From: Beverwykella pulmonaria
Taxonomy: Eukaryota > Ascomycota > Dothideomycetes > Pleosporales > Melanommataceae
Assembly: GCA_001599595.1 (NCBI GenBank)
Contig: BCHH01000007.1
Location: 2,622,719 to 2,686,718 of the forward strand
Direction: 5' to 3'
Length of the DNA stretch: 64,000 nucleotides
In this document: one piece after another, positions 46,594 to 57,068 of the stretch
Numbering within the stretch: the first letter of the stretch is position 1
Layout: each line of letters begins with the position of its first letter
Translations under genes and position numbers: made by a program
The notes under the pieces: model-generated
The model's database searches: none
Told to the model about the DNA's origin: nothing
What the model saw: only the letters and a program-made list of their open reading frames with translations

Positions 46594-47004
46594 ATGGATG
46601 CAGCGGACCGCAGGATCATCCTCGATCCCATTGTCCAAATGGGAGATTACTTCATCACTCACCCTAAGATGGCAATGGTGGACCCCGTCGTCCATGTAGC
46701 GGAGTAAGAGATGGTCGAATACGCAGGAAAGACTGTTGGGACGCTGAGTTAGCCTCTGGTTTTTAAGGCTGTAGACAGCTTGGCTGAGAGGAAGGCTCTG
46801 TTGGAGACGGTGGACTGAATTTCTGGGTACCTTCTCAGACGCATGGGCATGGCGGAGGAGGGCAAGAGTGTGGATGAGATGGAGAAAGTAATAGTTGAGG
46901 TCGCGGTCAAGGTTGCAAAGATGTTGGATGGTCATTCAGCAGCTGAGAAGCTTGCGATCGGTATGGAGATAGCTGAATTCACGAAGAGAGTACAAGGTAG
47001 GTGA
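46594..47004 (+). pseudogene. Nonsense-disabled gene of unknown family
   Basis: One frame of 137 codons reads like protein throughout but carries three internal stops: TAA at 46705, TAG at 46750 and TGA at 46816. Segments between them are convincing: ADRRIILDPIVQMGDYFITH, AVDSLAERKALLETVD and EMEKVIVEVAVKVAKMLDG, the last an amphipathic helix. All three stops can arise from Gln or Arg codons by a single C-to-T change. No frameshift was needed. A GTAGGT donor-like sequence lies at the end, so more exons may once have followed. I do not recognise the family. Confidence 0.5.
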
Positions 47005-47546
47005 CGGATAGTGGATGAGTGAGATGGTTTTTGGGAGGGGGATAGGTACATGTTCAGGGATACCCACACCAAATGAAAGTGAACGCATAACTTCAAATCC
47101 TCGATGCTAAAACGATATATCATGCCTCTAGCTCCTTCTACGCCTCCCAATCCCGAAAGCCAAAGCTACCCTCGGCATATACAGCACTACACTGCAACGT
47201 CTCTTCCACTCTTACAGCATAGTCCTGTGTCATAGTATGTCTCTAGTGTAGAGGACGTTGTGATATGCCTTAAATTGGAAGATGCGTAGTTTTACCCATG
47301 ACATGATGACACAGCATACGATAGTATGTTCTTATTGCAGCTTTTGACATGCTGTTCGCTCGGAAGCGAGAACCGTGGAACATCTCGCATGAAATTATTG
47401 CGCTAGTGGAAACTGAACACATGATTGGCTGACCCCTGATTTCCGATCGACGCTCAGTCATCAAAGATTCACCAGCTCCCAACGTCCATTCCTTTTCGCG
47501 TCCCTCCCACCTTTATCCAGCCGCCATATTCTCGCCGAGGGTAACC
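47005..47546. other. Spacer and presumed promoter of the DUF3431 gene
   Basis: 542 bp. It may contain further decayed sequence of the pseudogene and must hold the promoter of the next gene. No other feature seen. Confidence 0.4.
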
Positions 47547-49092
47547 ATGCCAATTCACAGGCGCTTCACGGCGAAAAACGCGCTCATCGTCCTCCTCGTC
47601 TGGCTCTTTCTCGCGCTCGCGTTCCACCTGAAAGATGAGCTGTGGAACAGCGCGCCAGCCACCGTCGAACAATTCGGACACGAACAGCCTCTTACAGCCA
47701 CAGAGCTTCCGAAAGTCCCCGAGAAAACAAAGACGAGTGAGAAGGAGAAGCCGACGGGCGAAGGAAAGAAGCCTGACGGGGTGAAGGAGAACGGGAAGGG
47801 TGATGGGAAAAAAGGGAATGGCAGGAGGACCGCGGTCGTCGTCGCGAGCCAGCAGTCCGAGGACCCATCGTGGCTGGAAAAGTACTTCCCAGAGTGGGAG
47901 AAGAATATCTACAAGGTTGATGATCGCAAAGCGACGCTGACGGTGCCGCAAAATAAGGGGAGGGAGAGCATGGTGTATTTGACGTGAGTATGGGGCTCCG
48001 CATCACGATACGACAAGTCCTGCGAGGCCATTACAAGGCAAAGGCTAATGCATGCTGTGTACAGGTTTATCATAGACAACTACGAAAAGCTCCCCGACAA
48101 CATCCTCTTCATCCACCCAAACCGCTACCAGTGGCACAACGATGACCCCGACTATGACGGCCTCCCCATGCTCCGCCACTTCCAGCTTCCGTATCTAGAG
48201 CAACAAGGTTACGTCAACATCCGCTGCGCATGGGTCTTGGGCTGTCCCGCTGAGATTAAACCGTTCGAGGAGGAGGGCGAACATCGCGCCGCGGTGCACG
48301 CGGGAGGAAGCTATAAGCAGGCCTTCGAGACACTGTTTCCTGAAAAGGAAGTCCCGAAAGTGGTAGGAGTTAGTTGCTGTGCGCAATTTGCGGCGACCAA
48401 GGACAAGATTAGAGAAAGGAAGAAGGAGGACTACGTTCGGTACAGAGAGTGGTTGTTGACAACGGAGTTGGATGATAGCATCAGTGGGAGGATCTTCGAA
48501 TATTCCTGGCACAGTATGTTTTCATTTTCCTTTTTCTTTATTCTATTCGCATTTGAATTGGCATACCCCGACGCGCAGGCCTTCAGGTATGTGTGGATAA
48601 AGAGGTCTTCGGCCCACCATCTTGCGGCTCACGAACACTTGGAACTCCTCTATCCGACCACCTCATGATACCCCGCAAATCGGATCCGCTTTTCTATCTG
48701 TTATGACAAAATACCTCGGCTGAGGCAGCAATATCCTGTTGATGCCCAAGCGGCTCAAGGACGTCCTCGTGGTCCCTCTAGCTCCTCTCCACGAGGCTAG
48801 ATCCATGATATCGGCACCTGGTCACACGGTGACTCTTGTCACCTTTACCTTTTCAGCGCCACTATTGATCACACGCTAACTTATGCCAGTTATCTTTGGC
48901 AAAGAACCAGTTCACTGCCCAACAGCCGAAGAATGTTACTGCAAGGTTTTTGGTCTCTGCAGCCTCGAGTGCCCCCAAACGGGAAGCTGTGCCGGACGCT
49001 ATATACTTCCGAAGTTCTCGACCCTTCCCGAAGGATGGCCATTTTTGGGTTGGGACCAAGAAGCTCGAAACCGATCCGCTTCAGAAGAGTGA
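47547..49092 (+). CDS. DUF3431 type II membrane protein
   Basis: A fungal DUF3431 protein; the family's biochemical role is not established. Exons 47547-47983, 48065-48513 and 48890-49092 give 362 residues. The N-terminus is short and basic, followed by one membrane anchor (NALIVLLVWLFLALAFHL), then a Lys/Glu/Gly-rich stem. This layout is that of a Golgi or cell-surface type II protein. The DUF3431 domain begins near WLEKYFPEWEKNIY and includes LPDNILFIHPNRYQWHNDDP and GRIFEYSWH. A Cys-rich C-terminal part follows (CPTAEECYCKVFGLC). Intron 2 is 376 bp, unusually long for this window, but its removal restores the expected WH-IIFGKEPV junction. Confidence 0.85.
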
Positions 49093-50511
49093 TATCTCGG
49101 CGATATTTGTACGGTTACCCAATGCGGCCCTCACAGGTCGAAGATGTATTCACTAACTAGTTTACAGGGCTACACAACGTTACACACACGAAAAAGATCA
49201 GGCCACGTCATGCACTTTAACCCTCGCTGTCCTACAACACCTTCTCCATTCGATATCTGAAGCTGCGCCAGGAAGATGCACCTGCATTGGTGCGTTCAGT
49301 CAATATAATTGATCAACCGTGCAGTGCTTTCCGACATGCCGCGATTGGTGGGCCGTCCGTATATCAAGAACCGTACAAGGGCAAAGAAGGATATCACCCC
49401 TCCCAACAGCATTGGATAAAGGGCACAGGGCATCAAAATGAAGCGAGGTGGTTGAGTGGCTAGAACGGCTATCATGCAAACCCCTCCACTAGGGCGTAGC
49501 CGGATGCGCGTCAATCGTGCCACGGGAAGCAAAGGTGTGCATTAGGCTGTATACCAATGTCGCACAAGCCTCGTGCTAGGGCAAGGCTGGGGAGCTTTGG
49601 GGGTCAAGGCTCTGGCAAAAGCAAAACTATCGGAAGGCAAGAGATTAATGGTGATCTGCTATTAATTAAGCTGTTACCAAAACAGGATGAAAGATACAGG
49701 GCTGAGATTGTGAAAAGCAAGTTGTGAGGGCGGCGTGGAGGTGGTCGTGGGCTAACAGAGCCTCAAAAGACATGGGTGTACAATCACGCGACAAAAGTTT
49801 GTTCCCCCTTAGCAATTCCTAACTAAAAACTTATCTACCCCTTCCATAACGTTATATATATTTACTCTTTATAATACTTCTAAAACTAGTTGTTTTTATT
49901 AATACACGCTTTCTATTTATTATTTTTTTTCTATTTTCTCTAAATACTAAATATTTGAAATAGTAAGGTAGAAGGCAGGTTTGGTAGAGAACGACTCACC
50001 GGAACACACTTTTGTTCTAGTGCGAAGCGAAGAGCCGCATGCAGCGCTAACAACCCATCGTGTGAACAATGAAACGCGTGCAACCTTGCTGCTGCTTGAG
50101 GCCTTTTCTTGGTCAGCATTCCGGCCCCGAAACCTAATTCCCGCATAGCGTTATCGTAGAGCCTCAATTCTAAATGCGGCCGTGAAAAATGGTGGCACCC
50201 AGGCTGAGCCCCGAGGAAAAATTTGTGCCTTGCTGCCTCGCTGCCTCAACACACTAGCCCCCGCACCTACCTGAGCAGAGCCTCATTTTCCCCCGACTTG
50301 AAAAACTCACTATAGCCTTGACCATGCAGTATGCGTTGGCCAAGTTGTTCTCACTCGTTATCTCATTCCACACATGAGCCTCATTTTAAGCCTTAGACAC
50401 CATCTTGCCTTCTCGCTTACGTTGGCTCAAACAAGAAGTCGCTCCCCGTCTCCTCAAAACTCTGGGCACTTCTCACCGCCATCCCTCACCATTGAACAGT
50501 CCTCAAGATTC
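49093..50511. other. Intergenic region with an AT-rich island
   Basis: 1.4 kb without a supported gene. From about 49.80 to 49.97 kb the sequence is very AT-rich, with runs of T and A. Such islands in filamentous ascomycetes often mark decayed repeats, though none is identifiable here. The last 300 bp should hold the promoter of the F-box gene. Confidence 0.45.
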
Positions 50512-52480
50512 ATGACTATCACGCTTGACAGGCTTCCGTTTGATATTATATTTAATATAACGACGATTCTAGGATACGACGATATCATTCATCTAGGCTA
50601 CACATGCCGCCAGTTAAGGGGTCTTTTGAACGAAAGCACGCTTTGTCGCAGGGCTATCGAGGTAGTCTCAACTCAACGCACACGAAACATCTAAGCTCCA
50701 CTGACTTGGTTGCTCAAAGATCCATGCCCCCCACAGCAAAGAAGCACAGCTAGCCCAAGACCAGAATATAACCTACAGCGAAGCCCTCAGAAGCATATAC
50801 GACCGACGAGAGGCCTTCTCTAACGCAAATCCCTTCTCAGCCCGGGTAATTGGTCAAGGAACCGTTTTTACCTATCGTCAAGGCGTTCTATGCGTCCTAG
50901 ACGGTAGCACGATCCGTGTCTCGGATGTCCATGCCTCGTCCGCTAGTCACGAGATTGATCTTTCTCCTATTATCAGTCATATTGCCGAGTCTTCTCCTTC
51001 TCCGTCTTCTACGGAGCCTAAGATCTCTTTATTATATTATAGCGATGAGATCATCGCGGTTCACTATGAGCGGAAGGGGCGACCTAGTCATGCACACATC
51101 TTTGCTATTTGCACAAAACCTCTTATACCAGAGGACAAAAGAGTGATCAAAATCATCTCGCTAGAGTCAAGCTACAAGCTCTTCGTCCGCCACACTTCAT
51201 CTTTCCTCTACTACGGCACCTACACCGGCACGGGTTCCCACGGGCACCATGAATGGGAAATCCGTGGAGTGTCTCTATCCCCGGAGTCCCCATTAGATTC
51301 CTGTCTCCCGCCTCTGCAACTCGAAGAATTCTTCGGCACAGATATCGGCTCTACTATCGCCTTCCATATCCACGACGGCTACTTCCATGCTGTTTCAAAT
51401 CAGACTTCCTTCGATGTGGAGGAGTTGGATTGGACGAGTTTCTACCACTGTCTCCGATTCCCGTTAAACCGTCCAAAGAAGGGAGCAGTGGAATTCAATC
51501 CGCGTGTGTATAGACGGCAGCACGCCGAGGGCCCGATACACGATTCGTGGACGGACCTCACAATTCAGATTGACGAAAGCACGAATAAGCCAATGATTGT
51601 TGAGTCGCGCCGCGAATGGCAGAATGGATCGAGTCGTCAATTGCGGACTTTCTACATCACCGAGTTTAACAGTACAATGACTGAAGAGGGTGATGATGCT
51701 ACGCCTGAGAATGAAAGAAATGGACCCCTCTTACCAGAGGATGATGCGTTCATAGAGCTACTGGACTCGAGTAACCACCCTAACTACGCGCCCGTGAAGC
51801 CGAGATATACATGGGAATTCCACCCCGAGTTTCCGCCTGATAGTTCAAATATCCGATCCTTCATCCTGGCCAGGACTAAGTTCAGAGCGTACAATCTACC
51901 ATGTAGTTCGTTTCTCGACCTCGTTGAGGACGAGAAGTGTTGTGCCAATCCGGCGACGGGACCTTGTCTAAGGATTCGCATCGGGTCAAGGCGAATCGCG
52001 CCGATGGACTGGTGTGCGGCCTCACCCTTAGGTGATACGCTTACCCCGTCAGCATCGTCATCGTCGTTAGCAGCGAGGAAAGAGAAGCTAGCGAGAACAG
52101 CAAAGGTTGTAGAGAACGATGTAATATATCGACATTCGAAAATCAGGATGTGGCCCCCGCCAGCGTCGAAGTGCGCGTGCTCGAAGCGCCTTCACCGGAT
52201 CTTGAATCCTCAGATCCCATCAGGAGGGCAGAATAGAGTCGTAACGGGCGTAGTGGATGAGAGGAGTCTGGTGTACATGGTTCGAGCTGCAAAGGGATAT
52301 GGCGCAGCAGACGAGAGGGATAGAGGGGTAATTGTGCTTGTGAACTTCAGCCGCGAGTTACAGGCTCCATCAGAGTCGCCAGCTACAAATGGCTGCGAGG
52401 GGGAGATGATGAGCGTCGAGGATTCTCTAGAGAAGAGTTGGAGGTGGACACCGGCTTGCAAGAGAGGAGAATGTTGTTGA
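50512..52480 (+). CDS. F-box protein
   Basis: Exons 50512-50661 and 50720-52480 give 636 residues. The N-terminal F-box reads LDRLPFDIIFNITTILGY then DDIIHLGYTCRQLRGLL, which would bind Skp1 in an SCF ubiquitin ligase. The 58-bp intron has a CTGAC branch site. The long C-terminal part has no repeat or known domain I can name; it reads like a beta-rich region (for example TYRQGVLCVLDGSTIRV) similar to other fungal F-box proteins of this length. The substrate is unknown. An in-frame upstream ATG at 50374 exists, but the codons before 50512 look less protein-like. Confidence 0.82.
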
Positions 52481-55060
52481 CGATTCTGGGCCCCGCTGCT
52501 CCCCCGACAAAAGAAGGCAATCGTGGTGCGCAAACCACACCGAACCAAACCAACCCAAAACTAGCTCGAGGACAATATTAATAGCTGACTGCATACATAT
52601 GTGTGTGCTGCGGATTCGTACCACGTATATTGCGCCGGTGAGCGCTGCCCCGCTTACGGGGACGAGCTGGTTGCAACGCACTGGCTTAGACTAGACGAGA
52701 TGGAAGAGGGAAACATAAGGATGTCCATTTTTCGGCTTCTCTCTTGGATTCTGGATTACTTTGAAGACTCATTGTTAGTGAGGAATTATTGTTGGCGGGG
52801 ATTTCGCCGAGCCACTATTCTTCACCAAAAAGGAGTTCCTTCGTACTCGTGATTACTCGTTGCTGTCATGAAAGGGTACCGTGCGCTTAGTCAGCGGGCA
52901 GGGGACTGGGCATTACATTTTCAAATAACATTTTTGAACATAGGAGACTGGAATATGATGGTTTTCGGTTCAAGCATCAACACCAGGGGACCAGAGGGGC
53001 CCCTGGACTAATCCTTCGAAGCCGTTTCCTCATTTCATAAGTGATACCGGAGCCCAAGAGTAGCTTTTGTTGCACAAGTTGGTCACAACACGGCAGGTCC
53101 ACGCTTCACAATCCCGCAAAGATTTCATTCTGTGCGATGAGCTTTATTGGCGTTAGCCTTCTTGGTCGTGAGTTACGGTTATCAGGAAAAATAAAATTCA
53201 TCGGGATATTGGAACAACGCTGCATAATCACAATTAATCACAATTCTTTACGTTTTGAAATTTCCAGTCTGCTCAAAATCTATTGCTATTTTCTTCTGTA
53301 ACTACATCTATGTCGGCTTGATCATACTGGAATGGTGTTTGACTGAGGGTATTCAAGCCCCTCGATCCGTTCTTACTCACTCGCACACTGAAGACGTGTT
53401 TAATCTAGGAAAATGTTGTCAGACTCGGCGAGAGCCGCCTTACACCACCTTGGTCCGAGAAATATCCTGTCATCTTCTCATCTTACTACCCTCTTTCCGC
53501 CTTCCTTTCCAGGACACGGTCTGCCAGTCAACTCCACCCCACGGTCTGCGTCGACTTTCCTACTCCTCTCCACGCCGCAGCACTCCTACCTTGAATCTCA
53601 GGCCACCCGCTTTTGACCCCCAAAAACGACGCCCTTACGCCCTGTTTACAACAAGTGCGTACGGCCGTAGGAGAAGGAGCACGTCATCCTCGAACGTTGT
53701 GAGGGGATGACCCCCACGCCCATTCCCACTATCACCCCCACGCGCGTATTCAGCCTTGTGCTTCATGCTTCATCGCAATGTACTACCATACGTGGAGAAG
53801 ATGCCCAGTCGCATCTCCATCAATCAGCATTTGCCACTGCCAACCGAGTAAACCTGCTCATCACTTAACGGTCCCGTCCAATCCGCAAGCCGCTTTAACA
53901 TTGCTTCCCGAGAAATGAAATCTCAATACGCACATACAATATCCGACTCTTCACTTCTGAAACGCTTGGATCGGCCCCGCTCTCTCGCTCTCACTCACTC
54001 ACTCACTCACTCACTCACTCACTCACCGTATCTTCCATAGGTATGTCCTTTTGTGGCGTAGAGGAGTGGCGAGAAGACCTCGATCGTGAGAATTCTAGAA
54101 TGTGGCGATTGAGCAATAGTTTTTTGTGTTGATGCCCGTTTCAGAAGCTGAAGAGAGACTGGGATTTGTTTTTCTGCTACTACAAGGATGTCGGAAGAGA
54201 GGAGGGGTGGAATGTGGAATGATACGTGCACGGAGATGGAAGGAGAGGAGGATGGGAAGGAGAAGGTTGCATGACGCGTACATGTTTTCGATGGGGTGTG
54301 AGAACATGCGTTTCTTTTTCCTCTTAGCTGCTATGCATAGCGAAGTCTAGAACAGAGGGATCCTTGTTGGTGCATGTGACACCGCGATGGGGCTCGTGTT
54401 GAGGGGCGGTGACAAACTGAAGCCTAAGAGCAATGCACATACTAAGCTTTGTACGTTGCAGTAGAAAAAAAAAAAGGACTACATGCAAAGGCACAGTGCT
54501 CTGGAGACATTGAAGTTATGCGTGATTGGGCGTGAGCCTGCTAGTATCTAAGACCACCCGGATATCTACCACCTGCACTGTCCCTCTCCTTCTCTCTCTA
54601 CCCCCATCATATAAAACGAACCGAGAACTGAAGAAAAGTGCAGTGCAAAGCGTGCCATGGACGCCATGGAAAATCATAAAGTAACTCCAAGCCAAGGGGA
54701 TATCAAATACATGGATAGGAAACGCATGCAGAGAGTGGATACCGAGACGCCGGAAAATGTGAAACGAATCGTAAAGGTGCAATGGGGTGGTAGAACCCAA
54801 ATATGTACAGTCAAGTGGGTGTGGAGGGGTTGGCATGTGATGGCGGGGAACTTTTGTCGAAAGCTCGTTCCATCCTAGGAGAGAATTTGTGACGGATGCT
54901 GCCCCACCCGGGAATGAAGATTTTCTGCAAAATGCTGTCGGGCTTGTGGGCCGGCCGATCGGGCCTGGAGTAAGGTCTTCGTTGCTCCTGGGGAAACGCA
55001 GTGGCTAGAGCAATCCTCGAGTGGCTCGTCCCAATCCCATGTCTGCGCAGGAAGAAGCGT
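52481..55060. other. 2.6-kb region with no supported gene
   Basis: No frame here carries a recognisable domain. It includes a tetranucleotide microsatellite near 54.0 kb and a poly-A run near 54465-54475. A 73-codon frame at 54657-54878 begins with ATG but matches nothing I know. Confidence 0.45.
53991..54026. repeat. (TCAC)n microsatellite
   Basis: About nine perfect copies of a TCAC/ACTC tetranucleotide in a row, flanked by CT-rich sequence. Confidence 0.95.
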
Positions 55061-55480
55061 CTATAGTTCCATACCCTCGATATCCCGCATGACGACCGCC
55101 ATTTGCGCCCTCTTCGCCGCCTCTGCTAGCAAGGCATACTGGTCCAGATACGTGTTTGTCTCGGCGGCCGTGCTCCCGGCACCTCCCCGGCTCGACTGGT
55201 ACTCATAGCTCGACTGGCGCTGTGCCGGTTGGCGCTGAGCCGCGGCCTGGCCCTGCTGCTGCGGCGGTTGCTGCTGTCGTGCGTGCAGCGATCCGAAGAA
55301 GCTCTGCTGCTGGGTCTGCGTGCATGACGGTGACGGCAGCGGGGCAGACGACGCGGGTGATTGCGAGGCGAGACTTGAGGTGCTGCTGTAGCTTGTATAT
55401 GCCGAGGGTTGCGCGCTCGCGGACGGGGCGAGGGGTGGGAAGGACGGTCGGGTGAATGGGTGGGTGGGGTTTTGTGACAT
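55061..55480 (-). CDS. Small Gln/Ser-rich fungal protein, unknown function
   Basis: An intronless frame of 139 residues starting at 55480 with MSQNPTHPFTRPSFPPLAP. The first two thirds are low-complexity, Ser/Pro then Gln-rich (RQQQPPQQQGQAAAQRQ). The last 30 residues are different in kind: TNTYLDQYALLAEAAKRAQM, then a short acidic tail MRDIEGMEL. That looks like a conserved helix with a binding role. I do not recognise a named family. Upstream codons stay open to 55873, but the ATG at 55480 fits the promoter spacing better. It is divergent from KTI12 across 517 bp. Confidence 0.65.
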   Translation of the reverse strand: MSQNPTHPFTRPSFPPLAPSASAQPSAYTSYSSTSSLASQSPASSAPLPSPSCTQTQQQSFFGSLHARQQQPPQQQGQAAAQRQPAQRQSSYEYQSSRGGAGSTAAETNTYLDQYALLAEAAKRAQMAVVMRDIEGMEL

Positions 55481-55997
55481 GTTGTCTTCTGTGTATGCGG
55501 ATCGTGCAACGGGTCGAGGGCGAGTAGGCAGTGCAGTGTGTGCGCGTTGGCGGGTGTTTCTGTTCTTTGCGACCTTCAGAGCGATTGCGACACGGCAAGC
55601 GCTTAAGACACGAGTGCGGGAGAGCGAGCAATCTAGCCGCGAGTGGGACCGATGTATATGCTGCGTATTAACGGCACAATAAGGGCCAGATTGCCGATTC
55701 ACAGTTTGCAAATGGACTTTGGCTGAATGGGCTGGCTGAATGCGAGAGGTGAGAGTGGGCGTGACGTGGAGATGGGGGAAGTAGGGGACCAGCGATAGGC
55801 AGTTGGGTTGCACCCTTGGCTCCAGGCCGAGGCTGCATGATATGGAGCGAGCGATGCGGCGATGCGGCGACAAGTCGATATGGAAATTTCGTTACCGGCC
55901 CCCGTCTCGAGGAACAGACTACCGTAAATCCACCAATCTTGCCGAGGAACTATCGAAGCGGATATCTCCAACCCAACGCGCGATTGCTGGCCCAACG
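55481..55997. promoter_or_regulatory. Divergent promoter region before KTI12
   Basis: 517 bp between divergent start codons. No TATA element stands out. Confidence 0.45.
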
Positions 55998-57068
55998 ATG
56001 CCCGTGAGTCGCTGTCTATCTGTGTCCCTCGCGATTGATTGCTGATACGCACATGCCCAGCTCGTCCTGATCTCGGGCTACCCCTCCGCGGGCAAGACCA
56101 CACGGGCCCTCCAGCTCAAGACGCTCTTCGAGTCCAAGATCGCCAGCCTCCCCAACGATGCCCGCGTCAGCCGGCTCAAGGTGCACCACATCAGCGACCA
56201 GACGCTGGGCGTGTCGCGCCAGGTCTACCACACCGCCAAGGCCGAGAAGGATGCCCGCGCCGAGGAGTACTCGGCCGTGAAGAGGGTGCTGTCGCGCGAC
56301 GACGTCGTCATTGCCGATGGGATGAACTACATAAAAGGGTTTCGGTACCAGTTGTACTGCGAGGCGAAGGCTGTCCAGACGCCCAGCTGCGTGGTCAGTG
56401 ACACGGCCCTCAAAATTGCCCACCCGTCTCGTTCTAATATTCCCAGAGGTGCATGTAGGGACCCCCGCCGAAAAGTGCCGCGAGATCAACGCAAAGCTGC
56501 TCGCAGACAAGGACGCCGATGGCGGATACGAAGAGGAGGACTTTGAGAACCTGATCTTCAGGTACGAGGAGCCGAACGGCATGACGCGCTGGGACAGCCC
56601 GCTCTTCACCGTGCTCGACGAGGACGAAGCACCGCCGTTCGACCAGATATGGGAGGCGCTCGTAGGCAGCGACGGGAAGACGAAGGTCGTGCGTCCGAAC
56701 CAGGCGACGGTGCTGGTGCGTATATCATCCCAAGACCCCCCCCAAGAAAAGCTCTTCAGTCCACTGACGATGAGATATAAAAGAAACCCGCCACCGAGCA
56801 AAACTACCTCTACGAGCTCGACAAGACCACGTCGGACATCGTTGCCCAGATCATGACATACCAGAAGGACCACTCCGGCGAAGGCGGCGGCTCGATAACC
56901 GTCCCGGACGTAGAGAAGCCCCTCGAGCTCCCGGCAGCCCCAATGACGCTCCCCCAACTACAACGTATCCGGCGCCAGTTCATAACCATGAACCGACAAC
57001 ATAGCTTCTCCAAGGCGCGGATGCGAGAAGTCTTCGTCGACTACCTCCATAACGAGTTCTTGCGATAA
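55998..57068 (+). CDS. KTI12: Elongator-associated protein Kti12
   Basis: Kti12 is a P-loop tRNA-binding ATPase that works with Elongator in making the mcm5/ncm5 side chains of wobble uridines in tRNA. Exons: 55998-56003, 56061-56393, 56449-56715 and 56784-57068, giving 296 residues. The first coding exon is only two codons (Met-Pro). Joining it gives MPLVLISGYPSAGKTTRALQ, with a Walker A motif at residues 8-15. VVIADGMNYIKGFRYQLYCE is the family's second motif; RYEEPNGMTRWDSPLF and TVLDEDEAPPFDQIW follow. The C-terminus has LQRIRRQFITMN and ends VDYLHNEFLR, both family-typical. The acceptor of intron 2 is the second of two overlapping AGs; the first would break the frame. Confidence 0.95.

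Noticed and set aside
48571..48594. Possible 8-nt extra exon inside the long DUF3431 intron
   Set aside because: Including it shifts the frame at the next acceptor. Direct joining restores the expected family junction.
49296..49532. Minus-strand frame of 78 codons with a hydrophobic stretch
   Set aside because: A single hydrophobic segment is not enough. No clear ATG context or family was found.
54657..54878. ATG frame of 73 codons
   Set aside because: No homology is recognised, it has no distinct composition, and it stands alone in a gene-poor region.
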